A stretch of DNA of 33,653 bases from Candidatus Zambryskibacteria bacterium RIFCSPHIGHO2_02_FULL_43_14 (GTDB lineage: Bacteria > Patescibacteriota > Minisyncoccia > Phycocordibacterales > Zambryskibacteraceae). Positions 22,679-31,669 of this stretch are shown here, in pieces (the first letter of the stretch is position 1; the number at the start of each line of letters is the position of its first letter). The DNA is taken from assembly GCA_001825315.1 (NCBI GenBank), contig MHVR01000009.1:1-33653 (forward strand), read 5' to 3'. The position numbers and the translations under genes were made by a program. A model generated the notes under the pieces. That model was given only the letters and a program-made list of their open reading frames with translations, ran no database searches and was not told the origin of the DNA.

Positions 22679-23233
22679 GTGTACCAAAACTTGAACCCCG
22701 AGCGACGAGAGAAGTTGTCAAATATACTGCTCGTGGTGACGGACGTTGATGGCGTCCACACCAATGACACAGTTCTGCTCGGCATAGGTCCCAACGGCGA
22801 GCGATTCGAGATGTACCGATTCATCACGTGCGATGGAATCGTCATCAAGGAGTGCTTGAGGCACAACATCCAAGTCGTTCTCATCAGCGGGCGCAAGGCC
22901 CCTGCAGTGAAGCAACGAGCAGCCGACCTTGGCGCACAGTGTCTACAAGGCATCGAGGACAAGGTCAAGGCCGTCAGAGAAGTTTTAGACAAACTGGGAC
23001 TAGAATGGGAACATGTCCTGTTTGTCGGAAACGATATTCAGGATCTTTCACTCATCCGCAAGGCCGGATTCTCCGCGGCCCCGAGAGATGCGGCGCCGGA
23101 AGTCAGATCAGAGGCTGACTATGTCACCAAGAAGAAGGGTGGCAAGGGCGTTGTGCGGGAGGTGTTGCAGATGCTACTCGAGGCCCAAGGTCATTGGGAA
23201 ACCATCTTGACCAGAGAGAGAACCTTGGGGTAA
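22679..23233 (+). CDS. kdsC: KdsC-like HAD phosphatase (3-deoxy-ulosonate phosphate phosphatase)
   Basis: KdsC removes phosphate from Kdo-8-phosphate before CMP activation. From GTG 22679 the protein is 184 residues, near the family length. HAD motif I is VVTDVDGVHTND (nucleophile and general-acid Asp), motif II is VVLISGRKAPAVKQRAADLG, motif III region has the lysine in IEDKVKAVREVLDKL, and motif IV is FVGNDIQDLSLIRKAG. The C-terminal part has VTKKKGGKGVVREV. Motif layout fits KdsC and its relatives for other ulosonates. Coding sequence is about 60% GC in sampled lines. A strong Shine-Dalgarno precedes it and a GC-rich terminator follows. It sits behind a kdsB relic and is likely transferred. 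Confidence 0.85.
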   Translation: MYQNLNPERREKLSNILLVVTDVDGVHTNDTVLLGIGPNGERFEMYRFITCDGIVIKECLRHNIQVVLISGRKAPAVKQRAADLGAQCLQGIEDKVKAVREVLDKLGLEWEHVLFVGNDIQDLSLIRKAGFSAAPRDAAPEVRSEADYVTKKKGGKGVVREVLQMLLEAQGHWETILTRERTLG

Positions 23234-23254
23234 AGGGGTAAAACCAGAGACACA

Positions 23255-23290
23255 TGCGCAAGTTGCCTACGGGCAACTTGCGCAGTTTTT
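23255..23290. terminator. Terminator hairpin after kdsC-like gene, overlapping the end of the GT4 gene
   Basis: A 13-bp perfect stem (TGCGCAAGTTGCC with GGCAACTTGCGCA) with TACG loop is followed by GTTTTTG on the plus strand. On the minus strand the same bases encode the last residues of the glycosyltransferase (CASCP-stop), so the stem lies in its coding end. Confidence 0.88.
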
Positions 23291-24406
23291 GTAATAAAAT
23301 AAATATTGTTTTACTTTCTCGTCTAAGTTAAATTGAGTTTTTACTCTCTCACGCCCAGCTCTGCCAAATTCCTCCGCTTTGTCAGGATTTTTTAACAAAT
23401 CAATAATTTTCTCCGCAAGCTCGTCTGTTTTGAAAGGATCAATAATATAACCGGTGACTCCATCTTCGATTATTTCCTTAGCACCACCATAAGGAGTCGA
23501 GATTACGGGTCTACCGAGAGCCATCGCTTCAATGACTATTCTGGGAAAAGCATCGAAACAAACCGAAGGGACCAGCACGAGATTTGAGTCGGCATAAGCT
23601 TGTTTCATCTCTTCCCTATTTAACCACTTGCCGCCTGTGCCAGCTGTCCTAAGCTCGGCTTCGGACATTTCTTGCTTAACTATCTCAAAGGATTTCTCTA
23701 CAACCCCTGCTCCCTTCGCATCATTCAACCTTCCAGCGAAGAAAATTGTCTTTTTATTATGCTCTCTAGAAGACAGAGAGTACTCTCGTAAATCAATACC
23801 CGTGTGAATCACTTCGACATTTGTAATACCATTTTGCTCTAATGCTTTCTTTAAAGCATAGCTGACGGCAAATTTTTGATCCACATATCCAAGATAATAC
23901 TTAACGATGAGATTTCTGAAAGGGTTCCATCTTAGCTTGGCTTGTTTTAGATGATCAAGCCATGTCACCTTAGCATCAAGACTTTCGAGATACTTTCTTG
24001 TCATGAGTTTGCCAAAACTAAAACTCATTGCATCTCTAAAAGTGATTACGACTTTGGCATATTTCTTTGCAATCTTCAAAGAACGGTACGAGAGATAATG
24101 ATGAATGTTATTGGCGTGGACTATGTCCGGCTTAACTCTTTTTAATATATCTTCTAACTTCAAAACTACCGGTCTGTTGTACAAACTCACATACGCGCGC
24201 CATCTCGCCGGATAGTCACTGGCAATTTTAAAGATTTTGAGACTGTCATAATTTTGCTCTCCAGCCTCGCTTTCTTTTCGACATGTGGTAATAACAAAAA
24301 CTTCGTGGCCAGCTTTTTTCATTCCGATGGCTAATTCGTAGGTAGAAATTCCCGCTCCCCCAAAACTTGCCGGCGGAAAATCATCTGATAAAAATAAGAT
24401 TTTCAT
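23267..24406 (-). CDS. Glycosyltransferase family 4 (GT-B)
   Basis: The 379-residue protein shows the GT4 pattern. The N-terminal lobe has SFGGAGISTYELAIGMKKAGHEV. The C-terminal lobe has VIHTGIDL, IFFAGRLNDAKGAGVVEKSF and FPRIVIEAMALGRPVISTPYGG, with the E-x7-E type motif (FDAFPRIVIEAMALG). It transfers a nucleotide-activated sugar in a retaining manner, acting on the cytoplasmic face. The start overlaps the GT2 gene by 4 nt (translational coupling). The last residues lie in a terminator stem. Donor and acceptor are unknown. Confidence 0.9.
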   Translation of the reverse strand: MKILFLSDDFPPASFGGAGISTYELAIGMKKAGHEVFVITTCRKESEAGEQNYDSLKIFKIASDYPARWRAYVSLYNRPVVLKLEDILKRVKPDIVHANNIHHYLSYRSLKIAKKYAKVVITFRDAMSFSFGKLMTRKYLESLDAKVTWLDHLKQAKLRWNPFRNLIVKYYLGYVDQKFAVSYALKKALEQNGITNVEVIHTGIDLREYSLSSREHNKKTIFFAGRLNDAKGAGVVEKSFEIVKQEMSEAELRTAGTGGKWLNREEMKQAYADSNLVLVPSVCFDAFPRIVIEAMALGRPVISTPYGGAKEIIEDGVTGYIIDPFKTDELAEKIIDLLKNPDKAEEFGRAGRERVKTQFNLDEKVKQYLFYYKNCASCP

Positions 24407-25557
24407 GAAGGGCTATTGAATACCAGCATTTTATTCCCGAAAAAATTACCGAGGAATGTGACTGGAATCGTGAGGAGAAGCGAAACGTTAGCCCAAAGAT
24501 GTGACGTTAGCCCAAAGGGCGGCACGACAAACGTCGTGAGCGCATACGTCATTACACTTCCAACCACTGCCATTGTAGAGGTAATAATAATGAAGCGTAC
24601 GTAAGTCTTGGTAGTACTCGGCCGGCTATCCTTGAACACCCAGTGCTTGTTCAAAAAAAACGCATTAAGGATAGCAAGCGAAAAAGACAGAAGTACAAAA
24701 ATGGCTATCCAAAACCCCTGAACAATTCCGGTTACAAAAAGTAATAGATTGAAGACGCCCAAATTGATAAGAACACAGCTTAACGCCACGACAATATACC
24801 TCAACATTTCGCGATGTAGACCTCCTTCTCGTATATGGAAGACAACGAACATCTGATAGATATTCTTAAATACGTGAGGAATGCGCTTGACGATATTCAC
24901 GCGCGCCTCGCGCGTTTCTTCGATCTTTATGGGAATTTCCCGGATGACTAGCCCCGAGCGTTCTGTGCGAATCACCAGCTCAGAGGCAAGCATATCCTTG
25001 CCCGTGACGCAGTCTCGGACAACGCTCTCGACCTTCACGCGACGCCAGGCCTTGAGGCCGTGGGTATCGGTGCCCTTAAATCCTAACAGAACTCGCAGGA
25101 GCGCATTGACACACCAGGTGGCAAATCGTCGAAACCAAGGGCGCTTATCTGCCCCTGCGGCAAGCGTCTTTGACCCAATAATCATGTCTATGGTCGAGTC
25201 AACCGCAAGAATACCGATTGCCTCGTTGTAAAAATCAAAGTTGCCAATATCTATTTCATCATTGACAATTAATTCGCCTCGTGCGGCAAGCGCGCCCGTT
25301 TTAAGAGCGAGACCGTAATCACCGTGGCCGGGACTACCAACCCGTAAGCCTCGTACCGTTTTGAACTTGCGCTCCAATCCCTGTATTAGTCCCCATGTCT
25401 CGTCCCGACTCCCATTCTCGACAAGTAGGAGTTCGTAATGGAAACCACGTCCATCCAAATAATTAATGATGGCTTGTGCTGCGGAGACAATAATCTCGGC
25501 CTCGTTGTAAACGGGGATGACAACAGAGATATATAGCTGGTTTCTCATGTTGCTCAT
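24403..25557 (-). CDS. GT2 glycosyltransferase fused to a GtrA-like membrane domain
   Basis: Residues about 8-230 are a GT-A domain (VVIPVYNEAEIIV, LLLVENGSRDETW, AARGELIVNDEIDIG, the last standing for the DxD site). Residues about 255-380 are a GtrA-like four-helix domain (MLRYIVVALSCVLINLGVFNLLLF, LNKHWVFKD). This fusion resembles polyprenyl-phosphate sugar synthases of the DPM/GtrB plus flippase type, so it may make and flip an undecaprenyl-phosphate sugar. That would feed the GT-C-like proteins upstream. GC in a sampled line of the GT part (about 60%) is higher than in the GtrA part (about 42%), a possible mosaic. It has 4-nt overlaps with both neighbours. Confidence 0.85.
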   Translation of the reverse strand: MSNMRNQLYISVVIPVYNEAEIIVSAAQAIINYLDGRGFHYELLLVENGSRDETWGLIQGLERKFKTVRGLRVGSPGHGDYGLALKTGALAARGELIVNDEIDIGNFDFYNEAIGILAVDSTIDMIIGSKTLAAGADKRPWFRRFATWCVNALLRVLLGFKGTDTHGLKAWRRVKVESVVRDCVTGKDMLASELVIRTERSGLVIREIPIKIEETREARVNIVKRIPHVFKNIYQMFVVFHIREGGLHREMLRYIVVALSCVLINLGVFNLLLFVTGIVQGFWIAIFVLLSFSLAILNAFFLNKHWVFKDSRPSTTKTYVRFIIITSTMAVVGSVMTYALTTFVVPPFGLTSHLWANVSLLLTIPVTFLGNFFGNKMLVFNSPS

Positions 25558-26879
25558 ATATTGGATATCTTACTGGCGACATCCCGACCCATAATGAGCG
25601 CATCTTCCGTAGAAGAGTAATTCCACACACCCCAGCGTCCAATGGAATGAACCCCATTTTTTGCAAAAGTCTTCAAGATTATGGGAACAGCTTTGGAATG
25701 GTTTTGATCATAGATGACGTACGCGTATTTGATAAATTTTGGCGATACGAACTGAATATCGGCTTTCCCATTTATAAGCCGCATTTCCTTGAGTCCATCT
25801 ATGATTTTGGATAGCATTCTTTTGTTATAGCGGCGGGAAGATAGTTCTACACACAAGGAACTTTTTTCTTTAGGGGCATTCAGGGAGGAAAGGTTGCTAT
25901 AAATAGTGACACGATAAAACGGCACCTTGGGAGACGGCACATAGCACCAATGGTATTTCTGCCGCGCGGGAACATTGAGAGCGATATCGAGATATGGGAG
26001 TGGCCGACATTTAAGGAGTTTGGCATTTTTGGCAAGCGCCAAAGAAGGCTTCCGTACGCTTCTTGCGAGTTCCGGCAAGGGAATCGTGCTCACTAGGTGC
26101 TGATATCGCACGCGTTCACCAGTAGAAAGTGTTGCAATTTTCTTTTCTAGGTCAACGGAACGCAAAGCGACGTCGAATTCGACAGTATGAGGAGGAAGCG
26201 CCGCGTGGATGCGTTCCGCCATCTCTCCGGCACCCCGCGTGGGATAGAAGAAACTAGTGTTGTAACCGAGCTTGCAGTCTGGATTTAGTTTTGCTCCCGC
26301 GAGCACATCCTCCTTCTTTGGTATAGGAACGAATCGTTCGCCCCATTTGGCTGTCATTTGCTTCGGATGGACACCCCAAATCTTTTCGTTATAAGGAATC
26401 ATGAAGTGTTTAGCAAAGCCCTTCCCGAAGTGTTTATAAATGAAATCTTCCGCCGTCCTTACTTTTTTATTTGGAGGATGCTCTAGAACCTTGAGATACT
26501 CTTCGATACATTCACGAGCAACTTCTTCCGGCAAACCGTAGGTATTGGCTTGGAACGGATAACGGGTATAAACACCAAAGGACCAAACACGGCATACGCG
26601 ATCGATAAGCGGCAACTTTCCCTTAAAAAGGTCGTCGACAATCCACTGCTTGATTGAATTATCACGCAGATGAAACACATGTATCACAGAATCGAAACGG
26701 AATCCTCGCTCCTCGCAGGTTTTTGTAAGACCACCAACACGACCCGTTGCTTCGACGAGGCGAATTGTTTTACCTGAATCACGCAGATGCCACGCCGTAG
26801 AAAGGCCGGCAGGACCGGCCCCTACAATCAAGACATCACAACTAGACTCAGAACGTAAGATGCGTTTTACCATTATCAT
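25554..26879 (-). CDS. FAD-dependent oxidoreductase, amine-oxidase/UDP-sugar mutase-like
   Basis: The 441-residue protein has an FAD-binding Rossmann motif VLIVGAGPAGLSTAWHLRDSG and RLVEATGRVGGLTKT. Middle motifs include FRFDSVIHVFHLRDNSI and KHFMIPYNEKIWGVHPKQM, as in the amine oxidase/UDP-galactopyranose-mutase-like branch found in glycan loci. The C-terminal HSIGRWGVWNYSSTEDALIMG is the second FAD contact. It is likely to interconvert or oxidise a nucleotide sugar; true Glf enzymes have a different, more compact sequence, so I do not use that name. It overlaps the GT2 gene by 4 nt and starts 2 nt after the SDR gene. Confidence 0.8.
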   Translation of the reverse strand: MIMVKRILRSESSCDVLIVGAGPAGLSTAWHLRDSGKTIRLVEATGRVGGLTKTCEERGFRFDSVIHVFHLRDNSIKQWIVDDLFKGKLPLIDRVCRVWSFGVYTRYPFQANTYGLPEEVARECIEEYLKVLEHPPNKKVRTAEDFIYKHFGKGFAKHFMIPYNEKIWGVHPKQMTAKWGERFVPIPKKEDVLAGAKLNPDCKLGYNTSFFYPTRGAGEMAERIHAALPPHTVEFDVALRSVDLEKKIATLSTGERVRYQHLVSTIPLPELARSVRKPSLALAKNAKLLKCRPLPYLDIALNVPARQKYHWCYVPSPKVPFYRVTIYSNLSSLNAPKEKSSLCVELSSRRYNKRMLSKIIDGLKEMRLINGKADIQFVSPKFIKYAYVIYDQNHSKAVPIILKTFAKNGVHSIGRWGVWNYSSTEDALIMGRDVASKISNI

Positions 26880-26881
26880 AA

Positions 26882-27847
26882 TTATTTGATATGGTAAGTA
26901 GCCAGGCGTCGACGAAAATCGTCTGTGGTAATTTTCAACCCCGTTTGCAAATCCGTATTACAGTCCCAACCCAAAGCTCTCACTTTATCCAAAACAGGCA
27001 TGCGACTATTATGATCGTGCGTGGCACGTGGGGTAAAAATAATCTTACTCTCTGATTTGGTGGATTGTATTATTTCTTTAGCCAGATCGAGCATGCTTAT
27101 CGCTTTGTCACTACCAAGATTATAAGCTTCTCCAACATTACCCTTCTCCATCACCAAACAGAGTCCTTTGATTAGATCATCGACGAAACACATCGTACGC
27201 ATTTGACTTCCTTCCCCATGCACAGTGATAGATTCGCCAGTGAGAGCCTGCATTAAGAAAACAGGTACGACTCGGAAATCATCCAGAGACATCTTCGGCC
27301 CATAGATATTAAACAATCTAACGATAGTGGCCTTCAGTTTGTATTTACGAACCGAATGCATGACAAGTGTTTCAGAGAAGCGTTTGCCTTCTTCATAGTT
27401 GGCCCTCCAGCCAATAGGGTCAACATTGCCTGTATAGTCTTCTCTCTGGACAGGCACTTCTGATTCACCATAGATTTCCGAAGAACTGGTAAAAAGGAAC
27501 CGGGCATCGTGTTCGCGAGCGACATGCAAAATATTTTTTGTACCATTAGAACAGGCCTCTAATATCTCTTCGCCCAAAATTTCTATATTCGGCACGCCAG
27601 TCGGGCAAGCCAGGTGGAAAATTTGATCAAATTTGACCCCCTGGTCAAAACAAAACTTTAGAAAATCTTCTGTTTCGATACCACAGTTAGCGAAGATGAA
27701 ATTCTTATCTTGTCTCAAATTATCAATATTTTCTGGCTTGCCGGTGGAGAAGTCATCGACAGCCCATACTTGGTGGCCGTCTTTGAGCAATTTAGTACTC
27801 AAGTTTGAGCCGATAAATCCTGCCGCACCTGCAATTAAAATTTTCAT
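26882..27847 (-). CDS. Extended SDR: nucleotide-sugar epimerase/decarboxylase
   Basis: The 321 residues show the NAD-binding GAAGFIGSNLSTKLL, the acidic AVDDFSTG, TSSSEIYGESEVPV and the YEEGKR site (Y-x3-K with Ser from the SSS stretch). The architecture fits UDP-glucuronate decarboxylase/UDP-xylose synthase or dTDP-sugar dehydratase-like proteins. HSITVHGEGSQMRT-like GEGSQMRTMCFVDDLI is the usual sugar-binding loop. The product feeds the glycan made by this locus. Its exact activity cannot be fixed without structure-based comparison. Start is 19 nt after the GT-C-like gene. Confidence 0.85.
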   Translation of the reverse strand: MKILIAGAAGFIGSNLSTKLLKDGHQVWAVDDFSTGKPENIDNLRQDKNFIFANCGIETEDFLKFCFDQGVKFDQIFHLACPTGVPNIEILGEEILEACSNGTKNILHVAREHDARFLFTSSSEIYGESEVPVQREDYTGNVDPIGWRANYEEGKRFSETLVMHSVRKYKLKATIVRLFNIYGPKMSLDDFRVVPVFLMQALTGESITVHGEGSQMRTMCFVDDLIKGLCLVMEKGNVGEAYNLGSDKAISMLDLAKEIIQSTKSESKIIFTPRATHDHNSRMPVLDKVRALGWDCNTDLQTGLKITTDDFRRRLATYHIK

Positions 27848-27866
27848 AATTAATAATTTATCTTCA

Positions 27867-29930
27867 TTAGAGGATACTTCCTTTAATCTTATAAATCCTA
27901 ATAAATTTTTCTCCCTCTCTGACTTGAAAGACGAGGTCTAGCTCATTCTTCTTAATACACATCGCTTCCATACCTTCTCGCCACTCTTCGTCAACATACA
28001 AGTAATGATAATGTAGCTCCCGCAAAATGCCAGCATCGCAGTTCTTGCTGGCTTCGCTGAACAAAGCGAATTTATCTTGCGCAGGCACTCCGGCCACAGT
28101 AGTATTAGTGTCACTTTCAATCTTATAAGTTGGGGCCATTCTGCCAGTATTAAAGATAAAGAGGCAGTTAGGGGCGCCATAGGCTCCACAGTCGGCGTGG
28201 GTGTCTTTAATAATAAGGAAGAGATCGTGTATGGTAGTGTTCTTTTTGATCCAAGCATAGGCAGCCGCTTCTGGAGTGTCAACTTGAGCAAAAAATTTTG
28301 CGTTTGGACTACTCCACGTTAAACCAGGAGGATTGCCAAAGACTGACCACACCGTATGAGTCCAGATACCTTGCGCCATTAGGACAAAAGCGAGGAACAA
28401 AAGAATTCCTTTGAGCAAAGGTTTGTGCGTGCGTAGGTATCGAGTTGCCAAAAACAAGCCAACGGCCAAACCTCCAAACAACGGCACCGGATTAAAGAAC
28501 TTTACCAACTGGACAGCCAAGTCTGGTAAATCCGAGGCGACGAACAAGGGGATAAAGAAAAATAAAAGTAACAAGCCTGTTAGAAATAGAGCCAGCTCTA
28601 AACGCTGTTTGAACAGAAAAATAAGAGCCGGGACGATTACCGCAAGCAGTAATATAAATTCCGCAAGGAATCGAGAGTCGTACACTGGTTTGTCGTCATA
28701 CAGCAACCAAGGTGTGCCGACCTTAAAAGAATGGGTGGAAATACTTGTGGTACTGCTTGTATATAAAATCGAATCGTATGCTCGTTCGTCAGAGGATGGA
28801 TGGAATTGCTGAATAACAGCTGAACGCAAGAGCCCTCCTTGGAAAAAGGCTATAGGCAAAGCTATTGCCAAAATAACGAATGAAGTAACAAAAACTTTTT
28901 TTACATTCACTGAGTCTCCCTTAAAGAAGGAGAAGAACGGGAAAATAAATATGATAATGCACAAAACCACAAAGTATGGTTCCGAAACAATGGCCAGTAA
29001 TGCGAGCAAAAATCCGCCCGCAAGGAAAGCGGCTATGAAGTGACTTTTATTCTCCCTCTGTAATAGGAAAAAGTACAAATACACAATCGCCAACGTCAAA
29101 GCCAAAGCCATCGCGCCCCAATGCATATTAACAACAGAATTTATCACCGGAGTAGTATATTCTCCCACGATGGCATCGGAGACGAACTTAAACGGAGCCT
29201 GGATGTTTTGCCCTAAAATAAACTTTTGATATAACCCCGATATACCGCTAAAAATGTTGAAGAAAACAAGGGACCCCGCGTACATCATTGATATCGAAGA
29301 AAAGAACGCTACAAAAAATTGTCCAGGAAAAAATAACAGAACAAGAAGAAAACCAAAAAGAAAAAGGGCGCCGCTCAAGATCGCCCTTTCAAGAGCGTAG
29401 GCCACATAGAGAGGAACAGTAGTTACTTTATAGGTAGCGGCGGCAAAGAGATCCGGGGCGTAATGATAGCGAAGCGGATCTGTTGGATTGAATATCTCCA
29501 CGGGAGGAAAATTCCCTTCGGCTATGGTTGCCGCCGTAGGCTCGCGAGTAGAGGCCCTATCCATCGGGTGGCGAAAAGAGATGAGGCCGACAGAGAGAGT
29601 CAAAAATAAAGCAAAGAAAAGAAGTACCTTTCTCCACGGGATACTAACACTCCACTCCAAAGGTCTTTGGTCACCAAAAATCTGAAGTCGTCGAGCGAGA
29701 AAGCAAGTGGATGCGAACAAGAGGAAGACGAGTAATACGAGATAAAATACCGTTTGTATGGGTATAAACAAGCCCATTATGTTTATAAAAAACACGTATA
29801 GTCCGATACCAAAAATTCCTGCGAAGGCAATCAAATGCTCGATGCGATGCTCGTTTAAAATAGAGCGACTAAGTTGCCAACCGAAAAAGAAAAGGGTTGA
29901 AAAAAATGCAATGGCTAAAATAATTGTCAT
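27867..29930 (-). CDS. Large polytopic membrane protein, putative GT-C glycosyltransferase (1)
   Basis: The 687-residue protein has about 12-14 hydrophobic helices, with a first extracytoplasmic loop carrying FRHPMDRASTREPTAATIAEG and NPTDPLRYHYAPDLF. A C-terminal soluble part (residues about 560-687) follows (AYAWIKKNTTIHDLFL). This layout (large first loop, many helices, soluble tail) is like GT-C or DUF2298-type proteins that take sugars from polyprenyl phosphates. No exact family is recognised. It overlaps the next GT-C-like gene by 4 nt. Confidence 0.6.
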   Translation of the reverse strand: MTIILAIAFFSTLFFFGWQLSRSILNEHRIEHLIAFAGIFGIGLYVFFINIMGLFIPIQTVFYLVLLVFLLFASTCFLARRLQIFGDQRPLEWSVSIPWRKVLLFFALFLTLSVGLISFRHPMDRASTREPTAATIAEGNFPPVEIFNPTDPLRYHYAPDLFAAATYKVTTVPLYVAYALERAILSGALFLFGFLLVLLFFPGQFFVAFFSSISMMYAGSLVFFNIFSGISGLYQKFILGQNIQAPFKFVSDAIVGEYTTPVINSVVNMHWGAMALALTLAIVYLYFFLLQRENKSHFIAAFLAGGFLLALLAIVSEPYFVVLCIIIFIFPFFSFFKGDSVNVKKVFVTSFVILAIALPIAFFQGGLLRSAVIQQFHPSSDERAYDSILYTSSTTSISTHSFKVGTPWLLYDDKPVYDSRFLAEFILLLAVIVPALIFLFKQRLELALFLTGLLLLFFFIPLFVASDLPDLAVQLVKFFNPVPLFGGLAVGLFLATRYLRTHKPLLKGILLFLAFVLMAQGIWTHTVWSVFGNPPGLTWSSPNAKFFAQVDTPEAAAYAWIKKNTTIHDLFLIIKDTHADCGAYGAPNCLFIFNTGRMAPTYKIESDTNTTVAGVPAQDKFALFSEASKNCDAGILRELHYHYLYVDEEWREGMEAMCIKKNELDLVFQVREGEKFIRIYKIKGSIL

Positions 29931-31669
29931 GGACGAAAAAGATAGATAGCGAGATCGCCGAATTCCGCCATTTTTTCCAGAAACTTATATTGATCTAGAT
30001 TCCATAATGGATCCTGCTTCTTGTCCCAGACCAGATATTCCACTTCGTATCGCGACCATACTCGTTTTAACCATTCTGGCTTCGTAGTCGAGAGTGTTGC
30101 TTTGTAGAGCGCGACGATTTCTTCAATTTTTTCATCGGGAATTGCTTCATATGAGCCAAGAAGTTCTCGATAGTGCATACCGTAGATATTCCAAGAGATG
30201 TAGTCACGTTCTTTAAAAAAGACTTCTCGAGCATCTTTGGTTCCGATTTCGCGCAGTCGATAGAATGTAAAAAGTACTTCAAAAAGCCGCTCTTTCGTGG
30301 CAGATAACGAATAGATAGCCGCTCGATGATAAAAAACATTCAAGGGAGTATAGATAACTGTCAGGTGCGAAGTTTCGTTGTTTCCAAATACTACTGCTTC
30401 TTTTCGAGCATTATTATTTAGCCATTCCATAACTGGCCCATATTTTTGTCTCTCAATGGCAATCTCATCCCCGTCACGCCCATCGTAATAGTAGGAACTA
30501 GCCTGGACAAATACACCAGTGAGAATACTTACCACAATGACAAGAGTCGCCAGTGTTTTCTTATAAAAATCTAACCCACGACGAGTAAGCAGGTGGAAAA
30601 TCACTATGAGAACAAAGACAACAGCAACAGGTTTGTGAAAGAACCAGTGATAATGAGATATTTGGAGGACTTTGCCGGTGAGGAGTTGTTGATTCATGGT
30701 TACAAAAGGAGCTAAGAGCAAGGCTAGACTAAAAAAATATTTACTTCTATCTTCTCTAGGAAATCCTAGAAGAAAGACGATTAGAGCGCCGATAACTACG
30801 AAACCAACAAATAGAGGTAAGTGAGAAGCAACAACGCCAAACCGCGCACTGGCTTCTGTGTAAACAGGATGCAATGTAGCGCTATAGAGATTCCAGCTAT
30901 ATGGGATGGCCACTAATAGTCCGCCAATAAACACACCAGTTACTTTCAAAGCCTCTTGCCACTTTTTTTGGAAGAGAAGAAATAAAACTAAAAGCCCGCC
31001 AAAGGCGTACAAATATGTCCATGAATAAAAATAGTTGTAAAAATTTAAGCCAAGAAAAATTACACTCGCCACCCCATATCGCCAATTCTTTTTCTTATAA
31101 AACAACCAGAAAGCAGTGAGAAAACTGAAGAGGAGAATGTAGACCATAGCGGGATTAACCGGCCGCGCCAGTCGCAAGAAGTTGTCTGGGCTCACGCCAT
31201 GGAGAAGTTGTGTTATGCCAAAGTAACTCAAAGCGGAGTCAGCAAGGAGAAGCAGTGCCGCGCTACATAAAGCAACAAGCCTATCTCTGGATAATAAAAA
31301 AACGAAGGCATATATTAAGAGGAAAACAACAAAAGGAAGAACTATCCTAGACAGCAAGATGGTATTGTTGATGTCGAGAGAAAACATCTTCCCCATGTAA
31401 GCCACTACCATGGAACCGAGCGGTTGAAAAAGATACGGGTTATCTTTACCATCTTTATAATAAATACTTCCAAAGTTCGAATGCCCGTCCTGCATTTCTC
31501 TTGCTCGCGCTGACCACGGAGAATCAGGTAGAAGTTCAATCCCTTGATAAATATCTTTATGGTCAAAGCGAAAATATATTTGAGGGAAAGCGGTAATCAA
31601 AGACAAAAAAACGGCAATAATAATCGCCATTTTATGCTCTCTTAAAATCTGTTTGAGTCTAAGCATCAA
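29927..31669 (-). CDS. Large polytopic membrane protein, putative GT-C glycosyltransferase (2)
   Basis: The 580-residue protein has about 11-12 helices. The first external loop reads DHKDIYQGIELLPDSPWSARAREMQDG, a GT-C-like Asp/Glu-containing loop. Later is PYLFQPLGSMVVAYMG, and a C-terminal soluble part (residues about 440-580). Layout parallels the adjacent protein, but the sequences differ. It probably transfers a lipid-linked sugar outside the membrane; donor and acceptor unknown. It overlaps the following gene by 11 nt. Confidence 0.6.
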   Translation of the reverse strand: MMLRLKQILREHKMAIIIAVFLSLITAFPQIYFRFDHKDIYQGIELLPDSPWSARAREMQDGHSNFGSIYYKDGKDNPYLFQPLGSMVVAYMGKMFSLDINNTILLSRIVLPFVVFLLIYAFVFLLSRDRLVALCSAALLLLADSALSYFGITQLLHGVSPDNFLRLARPVNPAMVYILLFSFLTAFWLFYKKKNWRYGVASVIFLGLNFYNYFYSWTYLYAFGGLLVLFLLFQKKWQEALKVTGVFIGGLLVAIPYSWNLYSATLHPVYTEASARFGVVASHLPLFVGFVVIGALIVFLLGFPREDRSKYFFSLALLLAPFVTMNQQLLTGKVLQISHYHWFFHKPVAVVFVLIVIFHLLTRRGLDFYKKTLATLVIVVSILTGVFVQASSYYYDGRDGDEIAIERQKYGPVMEWLNNNARKEAVVFGNNETSHLTVIYTPLNVFYHRAAIYSLSATKERLFEVLFTFYRLREIGTKDAREVFFKERDYISWNIYGMHYRELLGSYEAIPDEKIEEIVALYKATLSTTKPEWLKRVWSRYEVEYLVWDKKQDPLWNLDQYKFLEKMAEFGDLAIYLFRP

